The notes beneath the pieces are model-generated. The model was not told the DNA's origin. It ran no database searches and saw only the letters and a list, made by a program, of their open reading frames with translations. Position numbers and translations under genes: made by a program. A stretch of 64,000 bases of DNA from Neckera pumila (taxonomy: Eukaryota > Streptophyta > Bryopsida > Hypnales > Neckeraceae): positions 41,087,413 through 41,151,412 of the forward strand of contig OZ018410.1 of assembly GCA_963969595.1 (NCBI GenBank), read 5' to 3'. Position 1 is the first letter of the stretch. Every line of letters begins with the position of its first letter. This document shows positions 1-11,912 of the stretch, piece by piece.

Positions 1-299
1 AAAAGAAAGAAAAAATCACTCACCCACATGCCTCTTTGATGAATCTTGGAAGACTCAATCAATATCAAGGTATGTAAAGTGCATCATTTTGTAGGGTACT
101 TTGGCATACAAATTCTCAAATCAACCCTCTAAACTTTAGTTCCAGGACAACCAAATTTGTTTATATTCAAAGGCAGAAATATTAAAAAACAAATTGTAAA
201 ACAAAACACCATCTTTTCTACTTCCAATTTTTTACACACTTAAAATCGTGCATGCATATACTTCAATGTATTTTAGAAAACCCAACTTTTTATCAACAC

Positions 300-1359
300 T
301 TTCCACTAAAATGGGCCCCTACTTGCAAATGTAAGTGTCCGAATTTCATTAGTCACCATTTTAATAGTTTGCTAGAACAATCTCACCACCATTGGAATTA
401 GTGCATTTTAATTCCATCTTACAGATATTAATTATTCAGATTTTTCTTCTATTGCTTAACACTTTTTTGGAGAATAAAAACTAAGTTTTTCTAATGATTG
501 AAAAATCTGTTTTCTTCACTTTAAACGCAGATATCTTGCAATCTATGTGGTCAAAAACTCTAAAAAAAATTCCGCACATTCTCATACTAGTTAGGTGTAA
601 GATCCTATGGTTAACTCCTAAATGTCTGAGGCATCAAATTTTGGTGTCGACAATATTTTGAGTTAAATAAAACCTAGTCAAGTTGCAATTTTTAGTACTT
701 TATGTTTTTGGAAAATTCTTTTTAAAGTCTAATTTAGCATCAAAAATCTAATTTTGAAAATGATTGATTATGATTTTTCTATTCAAGATTTTTTGCAAAG
801 GTGTCCTTTGCAATCTTGACTTTCCGTAGTGTTGAGGGCTCTTGGAAATGAGCCTCAAACACATTACATCATGGCAAAAAAATCACATTAGAAATTCATT
901 TAAAAAATTGTAAAGTAGATTTTGAGAAGCCATAAATTGACTGAGGTTATGCATAATAGGCCCTTTAACCTCATATTTGTTTGGTGACCAATTTTTTAGA
1001 TTTGACATGTGAAAAGAGGATTGAAAGACTTCAAGCCACTTTCACAATTTTAACACCCTCATGATCAAACATTATAAATTTTCAATTCATATGCGACATT
1101 GTTGTATTTTTTTCCTAATGTGATTTTTAATATGCCTGGTTTGAATTTGTATGGTAAGTTGGTAACAGTTTACAAAAGAATGATACAACTTATCAAAATT
1201 TGTCATTTTGGTCAATTTAGAGCAAATTCCTAAAAGCTCAAAAAGGCCTTGGGCATTTATGTGCAAAAAACAAGTTTCAAATTTTTAATTCAACACAACA
1301 AAAATGAAAGTTTTGAGTGTTTTTTGGCAGAAAAAAGACCTTAGTCCTTTAGGGGTTAA
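300..1359. mobile_element. Partial TTAA/CCCCTAAA MITE, right end, with internal insertion
   Basis: The right terminus is clear: a CTTTAGGGG end followed by TTAA at 1,356-1,359. Sequence at about 390-613 matches the interior of the complete copies further downstream (the fixed string around 'gtgcattttaattcc' and the 'taagatcctatggtta' segment). Between about 614 and 1,258 the match is interrupted by roughly 640 bp that starts TTAACTCCTAAA, so another insertion probably landed here. The left end is not recognisable; about position 300 is an estimate. Confidence 0.5.
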
Positions 1360-3457
1360 AAGATAAATTCAAAAGACAGTGAAATTTATTGGATAGATAA
1401 TTTACTTATAGTGAGAATTTTGATCTAGACATACACCAGCATGCCACCTTCTTAATCTAACTACCAATTAGGATTCTAAAATAATGACTATGACAAAGAT
1501 TAAATGTATGACAAGTATATTGAAGTTGAAAATATTTAGAGTATTGTTCTAGACATTTTAAATTATATAGGAGATATGTAGAGATATTTGGAGAGATATT
1601 TTAAAATAAGAGGAGCCAAATCTATTGAAATCAATTTATCATCACATCTTCCATAAATTTTCAAATGGAAGATTGCAGACAAATAATGATAGATGATAAC
1701 ATACAACCCAGTTTCCATCAGATATTAGTGACCATAACTTTAGCTAAGTCATGCTAGAACCACTTGCCAACAAATCTAACAAGATGTATGAGTAATTGAG
1801 TTATTATTGAAAAGAAGGATAAATATAGGAGATGGAATGATGTCTTAAAAATTTTGGTATCTTTTACCTTACAGTCAACAATAATGCAAGAAATGTATAG
1901 GATGTCCAAGAATAATATTTTAATCTATAAAAAAACGTGTTAAATAATTGATTTCTTGTGGTACCACTAGTAGAAAAGAGGGGTGAATTGTAACCATTGA
2001 AAAAATGATTAGTTACTAAGAAATGACAAAATAGTGATTGTTTATCATTAAAATGGTCCTGAAGCAAATATGTTGAGTGCTGCATATTGATCAAGAATTC
2101 AAATGACAAATGGATGACGCCTGATTGAGACTAGCAATGAAAATTGGTTTCATTTGTGATTCATTTTGTGTTCTATGCCTTTGTTGTTGATGTAGATTAC
2201 ATCAACTCATACTTTAGTTGCCCACTCATAAACTCGATGCGATATTTGACTAAAGTAGAATTCAAGAATGATTGCCACTGGAATAAGGCACAAATTGAAG
2301 TAAATAATGTATACATTGCCCCAAGAGAACATTTATATTATGGCTCAAATATCATTATCACTATTATATTCATCATAAATATACAAAAATATGAAAAAAA
2401 TTTATTGTGACTCAAGCTTTTTACATAAATATTGTAATCATTAGTATTAGTCATATATCATATAAGTAGAATAGATATTATTTGCTAATATAATGAATGG
2501 GACATGAATACAAGACCATTACATGCAGTTTGTTATTCATTTATTGAATACTATTTCCCTTGCATTGGTTACCATATCAAAGTAAAGTAACTACACCTAA
2601 AACTAGTTGAATAAGCAATTCAACATGGTTCTTATCATTATATAGAATTTTTTTTATGGGGTCCTATTGGTAGTCAAAAGGGGATTATAGATTTTCTAAA
2701 AATGTGTTTTTTGGATACTATATGAATAAACTATGAATATTCAAAATGCTGAGAATAGGTGTTTCCAAAATTGACCCTAAATACTTATAAATAGTAGGAG
2801 TACATTTTAGGCAAGAATCTCTAGGGGTCGATTTTAGAAAGGGGTCAAAATTGGGTGTAGTTATCTTAAGATGAATTTCTTGGTCTTGGTCCAACTTCTT
2901 CCATTTGAAATCAGCAAATTGTTTACATCCAAAATGATGAAAGATGAGTTTATTGCCAACATCAATAGAAAACACATTTTGAAGGATGTTGACAATCAAA
3001 ATAATTTTTAAAATTCAAGAGAATATGATCAAGGTTTTCATTTATTTATCTCAAATAGTTTAAAATAATCTTTTGTAGAATAATTAATCAATTAAAATTT
3101 TAGGACATAGTGGACATGTACAAATATGGATGAAAATAGTATATTCATAAATCAAAACAGTAAAATTCAAAGAATTTGTATTGCATAAAAAATTCATCTA
3201 CTAAAATACAAGATTTAAAGAAATATGCACATTGAAATTTTGTAATTACAACAGTCCAACCTATTTCATAAATCGTAAAGGATAAAATGTGCTAAATTGA
3301 AAATCCACTCCACTACAATTCCAAAATGAAATGATACATGACAACCATACGTTGTTACATGCAAAATGTGAAATGTATACTCTAGAAAGTATGTAAAGGT
3401 GTTATTTATAAATTATAATATGACATTTTAATAGTGACGCATTATACGAGGATTATT
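1360..3457. other. AT-rich intergenic stretch, nothing recognised
   Basis: Very AT-rich DNA with only short chance ORFs (the longest about 90 codons) and no recognisable protein motif, RNA gene or clear repeat end. Confidence 0.6.
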
Positions 3458-4406
3458 AGCCCCTAAAATTCCTTAAGTTCCCGCGGAGCTTTTTGAAGGT
3501 TTGGGTAAATTTTGTCTGGAATCAATTTTGAGCGAGTGAAAGTGAAATCCTTTAAAAAATTCACATTTCTATAAGCTTCCCAAATTATAATTTTTTTTCC
3601 AATTGGGTGCCATAGAATCAAAAGTTATTGGGCTTGAAAGTATGTGAGCAGCTTTGAACATGGTGTTATTTGAGAGGACAAGTAGTCAGGCTAATAATCA
3701 AGCAAATTGTAATTCTTCTAGTAATTTTGAATGTTTATATCTTGCAATATATGAAACCAAATGGGCTGAAATTTTCTCTATATATTATAAATAGTAGTAT
3801 AGAAAATAAATGTGTAATAAAAAATAAAAAGTAATTTCTTTATATTTTCAATCAATGCACTAAAAATGACAATCTTAGAACCATTAGTACAAATTATAAA
3901 TTCATGAAATTTTTTTCTATATTTCTTCCCTTATTAAAATAAAAAAAATCTCTAAGTTGATTACTACGATTTAGATTCTTCCAAAAAATTACTTAAAAAA
4001 AATTTGAAATCTTTGCTTATGGAGTTGCTTTTCTATTAAAAATCTTCTCAATGCAAAATGATTTGGGGTATGTTAGACACCTCCATTATCTTTGAAAATT
4101 GGCATGCAAGTAACTAACATTATTACCCGCTTAATAGTCTTAGTTCAAAAAATTGGATAGTGCCTCTTTTTTCCATAAAGTTTAGTAAAATTATGTTGAC
4201 ACTAATATTAGGTAGGGCCCCAAGTTTTTCTCCTTCTAACTTCATAGGTTATAATCTTGTAATCTACGCAATTAAATGGTTTGATTTTTTACACACATTC
4301 CTATAATTGTCTAATAAAAATTTTATGGTTGAAATTGTGAAGGTTTTCTGTATTTCAATTATACTTAATGAACTACACTCCAATCTTTTAGGTGAAGGTT
4401 TAAGGT
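3458..4406. mobile_element. Degenerate copy of the ~930-bp TTAA MITE
   Basis: The left end reads TTAGCCCCTAAAATTCC, one base off the TTAA plus CCCCTAAA consensus. An internal segment near 3,600 resembles the 'ggtgcc...gcaaaagttat' segment of complete copies, and 4,240-4,330 resembles their right third. A decayed TTTTAGGTGAAGGTTTAA near 4,386-4,403 may be the right end. The length of about 949 bp fits the family. It is heavily diverged and therefore old. Confidence 0.4.
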
Positions 4407-5076
4407 TTGTTAAGTGTAAATTCTACATTGGCACGTTCTTTAACTACCTTGTGGCAGCATGTACCAATGTTAATCTTTTAGATCTTGAATAAAGCCAAAA
4501 GTGGTCACTCTAAACATATAATTTCAAATAACTTGAAATGGATCCAAATCTAAAACTTTGTCCAAGAGAAATGTAAGAAAACTTGTATAGCATCAAACAT
4601 TTCAATAATTGTTGCATTCCAAGTCATTAAAAATCTCCAAATACTAAAACATACATTGTTAAGACACTATTAAATGACACTATAAGCTAATATACCATAA
4701 TATACTATTGCATCTTGACAACATATGCAAATGCAAAGTGCATGTCTCATTTTTGAAGATTATAAAATTGGTGTTAAGCTATTGGGATTGACCTTTTGAT
4801 CTTATATTGAGTCCGTGATTTAGTGCTAAAACCGTATATAAGTCTATAGCCTAAAACATATATGGATTTTGTTTTCTAACTTTGAAATTCAATACAAATT
4901 TAAGAAATAATTGTATATATATGATTTGGAATGTGTCCTTAGAAAGGTTGGAATGTGTCCTTAGAAAGGTTAGAATGTCTAATTTCACATCCAGATTTGC
5001 TTCATTGAAGAAAAACATATTGAATTGACATCTAAATGATTGTAAATATGAAATTGGACATTTGAGGAAAAAGGAG
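4407..5076. other. AT-rich intergenic stretch, nothing recognised
   Basis: There is no convincing ORF or repeat terminus. A short perfect direct duplication of 'ggaatgtgtccttagaaagg' lies near 4,929-4,970. Confidence 0.5.
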
Positions 5077-6615
5077 GTTTAAGACGGATTTAACTAATTT
5101 TGTGCTTCAAAAGGTATCTAATGTTACAAATATGTGAACATCATAAAATTATGAAATGCATTGTGTTGGATTGCTCTTGAGGTCACTAATAAATTTGTCC
5201 TTACATAAATGGAATCAACCATAAGAGATTCCAACCGTAGGAGATTGTCGAACCAATGAAAGTGGCTTTAGGGTGTGCTTGTACCTGAATTCTAGTTATA
5301 AAATACAATGTACATTATTATTGCATGAAGCATATTATCATTTGTTGCAAGTATATAGCCTAGCTACAATAGCAAGCATGTAGCAAGTGAATAGCACTAA
5401 TAGCTTATGCACAATATTAAGCTCAATAGTAATTAGCATATAAACTTAGTAAGTAAATGTATTGAAAATAGCCACAACTTTGTAGTTATCTAGACTTGTC
5501 CAAATGACAATCAATTTCTAGAACTTGTACTCAAGCTTCCCATTCTCTCAAATGCCAATTAGACCAAGAAGTTCAAAAAAACTTGGATCGAAAAAAGTTT
5601 CTGCAATTCTACAATCTCAAGTGAAGTTATCCATAGGACACGTAAAATCTTGGCATCTTTCTAGCTAGGATCCAATTGTCACTGGCTATTATTGATTTTT
5701 CTCTATTCTACAATCTGAGAAGAAATTATCCATAGGGCACATAGTATCCATGGCATCTTTCTAGCTAGAGTCCAGTAATCACTAGCTATTATTGGTTGTG
5801 TCCGCTACATTTTTCTAGGATCAAACTGTTAGTTGTTATTATTGGTTCATTGGTTGTATCCTTTGGATAAATAAGAGACCATGGCATCAATTCTTGGTCG
5901 TGTCCTTTGGACAGCATCTACGAGACCAACTGCAATTTTTGGATCCCAGTTTCTAATTCCTATTTACAACTGCACATTCACAGTTTTACACTACAAATCC
6001 TATCTACAACTACACATTTATACTACAAACCTTATCTACAACTATACATTCACACTACAAATCATATTTACAACCGCACATTCACACTACAAATCCTACT
6101 TACAATTGCACATTTATACTACAAATCCTATCTACAACCGCACATTCATACTACAAATCCTATCTACAACAGCACATACCACACAACTCAGATAGACTTT
6201 GGTTGGAGTGGAAATATAAGGTTCTACTAATCAATAAATTAATATTGTTGTTCACCTCATGGTTATACCATTATTGTTTATTAAGGTTGCCATTTTTTTT
6301 GTAGTTTCTATGCCAAATTAATTATTGCAATAACTTATGTCAAGTTTCTATGTAGATCAAGACTGATCCTCCATCCATGGTTACATGCATTTTTGTGTCA
6401 ACAATGTTCATTAAGTACACAATGGTATAGAAATATGAAAAAACAAACATTGGACACAAATTTTCCAGTGAAAGTTGTAATATTAAGTTTAAGATAAGCA
6501 AGAGATGGGATCTTTGGATAGCAAGGGTCCACTAATAGTGGTGGATTTTAAGACAGTGAATTAGCAACAGCCCAAATGTATGAGCAACCAAGCCTTGCCT
6601 ACTTGAATCATGCCC
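5077..6615 (+). repeat. Dispersed repeat family B, copy 1
   Basis: This is an unclassified repeat of about 1.5 kb. Copies also occur at 30,110-30,975 (same orientation, partial) and at 39,988-41,880 (opposite orientation). Shared landmarks include the 'ggtttaagacgg...ttttgtgcttcaaaaggt' start, repeated 'ctggctattattgg' segments, the 32-bp minisatellite and the ending 'gcctacttgaatcatgccc'. There is no coding capacity. It could be an LTR or a non-autonomous retroelement; no diagnostic ends are visible. Confidence 0.6.
5961..6185 (+). repeat. 32-bp minisatellite inside repeat family B
   Basis: About seven tandem copies start at 5,961, 6,001, 6,033, 6,065, 6,097, 6,129 and 6,161. The first is 8 bp longer. 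The core is 'tatctacaac.gcacattca' followed by 'actacaaatcc'. It creates overlapping spurious ORFs of about 105 codons rich in Tyr, Leu and Thr. Diverged copies recur at 30,820 and, inverted, at 40,430-40,560, so the array belongs to the family. Confidence 0.85.
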
Positions 6616-6789
6616 TTAACCCCTAAACGACCGATTGTCCCCTCAGGGGACAAAATGGGTCTGGGCAGGTACCTATTGTCTCAATATGAAGTCAGATTTT
6701 TTGGGATTTTTAGAGGTTGTGTATTTTTGCGAGAGCTTCGTGGATATGTAATTTTTATTTCAATCGGATTCAAGAAAAAAAAGTTATGA

Positions 6790-7045
6790 ATCTTTTTCAA
6801 TTCAAGGGCAGACCGGGCTGTCACATTTTTGTTGACTTTAGGGCAGGCAGAACTTTGGGCTGCCAGGACCAGGCCGGGGTGGGCAGCAGGTGAAGACCCT
6901 GCCCCGTGCCTGGTCGGCGCCCACTGGACAGCGAAGGTGGGCAAGGGGGTTCAAGTGAGCGCCGACCCTTGGTTGGAAAGGGGGGCTGGGCGCCTGCAAG
7001 GCCGCGCTGCAGGCCGCGCCTCCACGCCCCTGCTCCAATTTCAAT
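6790..7045. other. GC-rich island inside the piggyBac-like element
   Basis: About 250 bp of markedly GC-rich DNA, with many GGGC and GCC runs, lies between AT-rich flanks. Overlapping ORFs of 68-87 codons exist on both strands, but their Pro/Gly/Ala/Arg-rich translations look like a composition effect. It may be captured host DNA or remnant 5' sequence of the element. No function is assigned. Confidence 0.6.
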
Positions 7046-7650
7046 GAAATTTTTCAATTTGGATTTGTAACCAGTCAATTTGTCAATTCTACATCGTTGA
7101 ATCAGGGTTTAGGGTGAAATTTGAAACAAAAGTAGGTCAAATTTGGTCATGAGAAGAATCTCCAATGTCCAAAATTTGCATTCAAAATCGACTTCATGAG
7201 CACCAAGAAGCCATGAATTAACTTTGTGGCACCTAAATTGAAGCGTGTGCAATTAATTTCACTCACATTTGAGAAATTACATCACTCTATGTACACAATT
7301 ATAACCAAAAACGTTTCCCACTTCCTCACTTGTGACACCATTTCTTCAATGAACACAAATTCAAGTCAAATTTGTTGACAATTCACAATTCCTTGATACA
7401 ACAAGCAAAGCACAAAGAAAAAACAGGCTCCATTCAATGTTCACTCTACGTGATTGATGTCATTCCCAAATTTGTCAAAGTTCTCACTCCCAAGGTTCTC
7501 CACGAGCTGCCACAAAAGCTTCCGAGAGTTCGTGACAGTTTCAAGACGTAGCGCCTAGTCAGAGCCTCGGAGGAGCTCTTCTCGCCGAGGGGCCTTGAAG
7601 TCATGTTTTTGCTTCAGGCTTGTTTTCGCCTTTTCGAGGGGCCCCAAGGC

Positions 7651-7755
7651 ATTTTTGCCTTCTGTCTGGTTTCTGCCTTCTCGCTGGTTTCCGCCTTCTC
7701 GTTGGTTTCCGCTTTCAAGCTTGTTTCCGCCTTCAAGCTCGTTTCCGCCCTAGTC
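7651..7755 (+). repeat. 18-bp tandem repeat (about five copies)
   Basis: Units of the type 'ctggtttccgccttctcg' repeat with an 18-bp period, changing to a 'cttgtttccgccttcaag' variant in the last copies. A 79-codon ORF through it reads as a repeated hexapeptide (roughly FSLVSA), which simply reflects the repeat. Confidence 0.85.
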
Positions 7756-8616
7756 AGACCTTCGGAAGAGCCTCATTTTTGCCTTCAAGCTCCCCTGTTC
7801 CCCATGCTTCGCGGCTACATTTTGACTTCAAAATCTGAGTAGGTTATAACTATTCCATTCTACTTTCACAAAGCCTGTAATCCTTTGTAGCATTCTGCAT
7901 TTCCTGTTTCAAACAATTTTTTTTTATGGTATTCCACATTACGCTCATTGCATGAGCTCAGAGAGTTGTTGGGTGTTTGAGAATGTAGCGCCTACTCTGA
8001 TTCATTGTGAGCTTGAGATGCAGAGAGTTGGTGGAAGTATTCACATTGGTATCTCAGTTCAAGTGCCCATGTGTGACAAATATGATTTGAATTGGCCATT
8101 TGATGCACATTCTGTTTCAAATTATCATATGTTGTGACTTGAACATCAAGCAACTTGAAGCTGCACAATAGAGACCCCTTTTTGCAAAAGCTATGGAATA
8201 TGGTTATATAGACATCAATCTTACGGATATTGAGATGGAGCTACTACAGCAATAGCTACTCATTATACTATTGCTGCATTTATTTTATATTTGGAGCTAC
8301 TCATATTGCCATTTTGAATTCAGGTAACGACATCATGTATAACAATGTTTTGTGATTTTAGAACAATTAAAAGATGTAACTAAAAGTACAAGCCTCATAC
8401 TTTGTTCTATTTATAATTGTTGAGGTTTTATGTGGTATTTTTATTTTGTTCCTTTCCTACTTCAAGTCAAAGTCAAGCTTTGTTACTTCCACATTCTCTA
8501 CGGGATAAATGCATTTGTTTATTGTGGTTCAATACTATTTGCAGCATTGCTTGCCCATTCACAACTATTATTGGAACATGCATTACAAGGGACACAATGC
8601 TATGAATTTTTTTTTT

Positions 8617-9660
8617 CCCCTAGAGTTCTTAGACTATGTTCTCACCGAAAATGCTCCAACACTGCCATTTCTAGTACAAGTACAATTTTTTTTTAAATAA
8701 TCACTTTGGGGCATATGTAACCGTAGGATCTTGTAGTACTTTGGTTTGAGAAGGTGTGGAAAGAATTTCAAAAATTTCCGCCATGTAGATTGCAAGATAT
8801 TAGTCTTTCAAGTGGCAAAAATCTCTTTGTGGGCCTTGCAAAAATATGGGCAACTGCACTTCACGAGGTCAAATCATTATGAAAAAAATTTCAAAATAGT
8901 TTTGCTTCTTTGGATTCACTTTTTAGAGCAAGATGGCTACATGCTTCAAAATTTTCAGGTCATTTGGAATTGTACAACATATAGGAAAAAATGAGTAAGT
9001 AGAAAGAAGTAGAGAATGATTCAAAATATTAAATTGTTGAGAATTTCGTTTTGGAATTGAAAAATGTCAATCCAATGGTTGTAATGCTGTCATAAACACT
9101 CTACACCTTATTATTTTATTTTTTTCAAAAATATTGAAAATTGAGTAAAATAAACAACTTCAGTGTTAATTTTAGAATAGAAAATCCATAACTGCCCGCA
9201 AACTAAAACTCCTCGTAACTTTTGATTCTATCCTTCAATTTCTCTTTTGAATGTACAAAAATTACTTTGAAGCATGCATTTTTCCAAGAAGATGTGTACA
9301 TTGCCCCCCAAAGAAGATTGTCCATAACTTTCATCTAGATGATATACCTTTTATTTCAATTGAATCCCAAGACTAAAAATTATACCACTTTCTATGTTGT
9401 TTTTACTTCCACAAGCTAAAAAAGAAATTCACAATGATTTGAAATAAAAAATAAAAAAATTCTTTTCCTATAGCTTATATTTTTGTCTACATTGAACACT
9501 TTGAATCATTCCATTTGGATTTGTAATGTGTAAGTTATAGATCATCTTCTTCTATAGACATTAGAGCGTCCTCTTGAAATAATAATGTATAGGACTTCTT
9601 TTTGAGTTCAATCTTCACATTTTTATAATAGCTTAGTGCAAGATCCTATGTTTAGATACT
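8617..9660. mobile_element. Nested partial MITE copies
   Basis: From 8,617 the text follows the 35,947 copy closely (CCCCTAGAGTTCTTAGACTATG, then the 'tgctccaa.actg.catttctagt' and 'gtaaccgtaggatcttg' segments), but the flanking TTAA is lost. From about 9,420 to 9,640 it instead resembles the middle of the 38,720 copy ('gaatcattccatttggatttg'). No right terminus is visible. These look like broken fragments lodged within the larger element. Confidence 0.55.
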
Positions 9661-9831
9661 AAGAAATGATTTTCTATAGTTTCATGGGCTTTGCAATAGA
9701 AATTGCAATTTTGAATGCTTTCTGAGAAAGAAGAAGCTTGTGGTCCTTCAAGGATAAACTCCACCACTTTGCTGCCATTAGCACTTTTAATTTCCTAAGT
9801 TCTAAGTTGCATTTTGTTTGATTTTTGCCAG

Positions 9832-10497
9832 GTTGCATGGGATGGACTGCCCGTTCGTTGTAGTTGCAGATTGGTAGCCCATGATACTCCTTCTTCTTCA
9901 AATTTGCAAAGTCCACCTCAGAGTCCTCCCCCTCCTATTATATCACACTATGAAATGGATTACCCTACACCTCTCCATGTACCTTTATTACCAGATGATG
10001 GTCAAGAGAATTTCTTTCCTGAGGACTTTGACATCATTGGCACCATGGACCCAGAGTTCATTGATAGCCGAGAACATGCAGATGGAGGTAGAGCCTCCAA
10101 CTGTGAAGAACTTGATGAAGAAGACTTTGATGAAGGTCCATATTCTTCTCACGAAATTCGAAATCTTGACAATCTCTTGTGGCCTCCGGAATTGTTATAC
10201 AACCCTGAACAAATTGCAAACCAACACGAACAATCACGTGATGCAAGTGGATCATTGACGATGGAGAGGGAGACTGTACATCAAGAGCTACCGGACAAGT
10301 GCGGTCTAGTTCACAAGTCCATAGTCTCTGTCGACAGAGTGACTAGTGTGCCTTCACCGACCTGGGAACATTTTGATGGAAACAAGGACGACGAGCGTGG
10401 AAACATGGAAATAGGCAGGGCGCGTCTGTGGAGACAAGGTTGGGAGCACCCACAAAAACCTCTTCAACAACAACGCTCTAGCAATCCTTCCACAATA
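9832..10497 (+). pseudogene. Acidic ORF or exon within the piggyBac-like element, function unknown
   Basis: An open frame of about 220 codons is bounded by a good 3' splice-site look-alike ('tttttgccag' ending at 9,831) and a 5' splice look-alike (AG|GTAAAC after 10,497). The unspliced ORF would run 9,814-10,593. The translation is Pro/Ser-rich at the start (SPPQSPPPPI), then strongly acidic with Asp/Glu runs around ELDEEDFDEG, and basic/Gln-rich at the end. I recognise no domain. It lies on the same strand as the transposase, 1.4 kb upstream, so it could be a 5' exon of the transposase transcript, a second element protein, or a captured host exon. No start codon is clearly favoured. Confidence 0.4.
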
Positions 10498-11912
10498 GGT
10501 AAACATGGCCAAGTTTTTTATTTTATGAGCCTTTGTATGGAGTTGGTGTCAAGGTTGGAGGATAGAGAACTATTTTTTTTCCTCAATCACTAGAAGTAGC
10601 CATGTCTTTCTTCAATGCTCAAACAATTCTTCAACAATATTAGGATTATATTTGATGACTCCTTTATCTAAAGTAGATGATATATAGGTTATATTTGTTG
10701 CTTGAACTTTTAATATATAAATCATCACATTACTTTGAAAAATATACAAATTTTTTATTTGAAGAATGGCCCAAAGTTTTTCACTACTTGAAACAAGTGC
10801 AGAAGTGTGTATACATTAGAAATGAAAAGGATGAAAACTGAGTTCAGTAGAGGGATAAAAAAAGAGATCAATTTTTTTTCCACATTTTGGAGAAGGGGCC
10901 ACATATTCATCCATTTGAGATGCAAGTATTGAGTAATATTTATGTAACACTCTGTGCTATGTATATCAAATATAATTAATACCCATATTATTAGTGGATT
11001 TGCAGTGCTTATAAAGCATAAAATAGGCTATGTTGTCCACAAATATGTAAAATTTTTCTTATAAAGAATAGCCGAAACCTTCTTAGTGCAAGCAATAAGC
11101 CCAAAATTGTGCATGGAAGATGCCTTCAATCTTATAAGATTCTAATGCACTAAGATGGAGGAAAACGTAAAAAAAAATATGAATTATCCAATTGTTCCAA
11201 GGGAAGACTACATGGATTTTAGGCAATTTCATATGAGTGAAGTTCCAGAGGAATATTCCACAAAAGTTTGAAGGAGTTATTCAACTTTTGAGGACTAAAA
11301 TTTTCAATTCAATCAATGCCCAATAGGAAGAATTTTCTAGGAAATTTTACCATCATGAATATTAATTCAAATTTAGTACACGAGAAATGAAATCCGAAAT
11401 ACATGCATTAAAAATTTTAGAAAATTGATTTTCATAGTTTATACTATTGTCAACATTGAAAACTTAGATTCTTTCTATTATTTTGGGTTTTCTTTCTTTT
11501 GAATCTACTTCTATCTAGTAATTTGTTTGGAAAATGAAAATGATGATATTTTTTCTATTTTCTTTTCTGAAAGAAGAGTGAAGAAATATAAATTCAAAAT
11601 ATATTTAATGTTAAAATTTTCAGTTCAAAAAATTCAAAGTGTCATAAAACAATTTGTTTCATTGCTAGAGAAGTATTTTTCTTTTTTCAATGCATGTACT
11701 TTGCAGTGTATGTGGTCAAAATTCCGGTAATGTCTATCCAACATTTTCATATTTTTGCATTGCAAATTCTTACAAGTTAATACTCTAAGAAAATTTATTT
11801 TTCAATTTCTTGATTTTAGCATTAGAAATAGCAATGTGAAGTACATTTCTGTAAATGTAGAGGGCTTTGGACTTATGGGCCTAAGAAGTGAGGGAAGACT
11901 AATTTTCAAGAT

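Noticed and set aside
1341..1359. Telomere-like TTTAGGG motifs at many sites
   Set aside because: They are single motifs inside the TTTAGGGG transposon termini, not tandem telomeric arrays.
5961..6185. CRISPR-like array
   Set aside because: Units are contiguous 32-bp repeats with no spacers, in a plant nuclear context.
5881..6230. Two overlapping ORFs of 104 and 107 codons
   Set aside because: They arise from the 32-bp minisatellite; the period is not a multiple of three, so frames shift between units.
7603..7842. ORF encoding a repeated hexapeptide
   Set aside because: Direct product of the 18-bp tandem repeat, with no start context or homologue.
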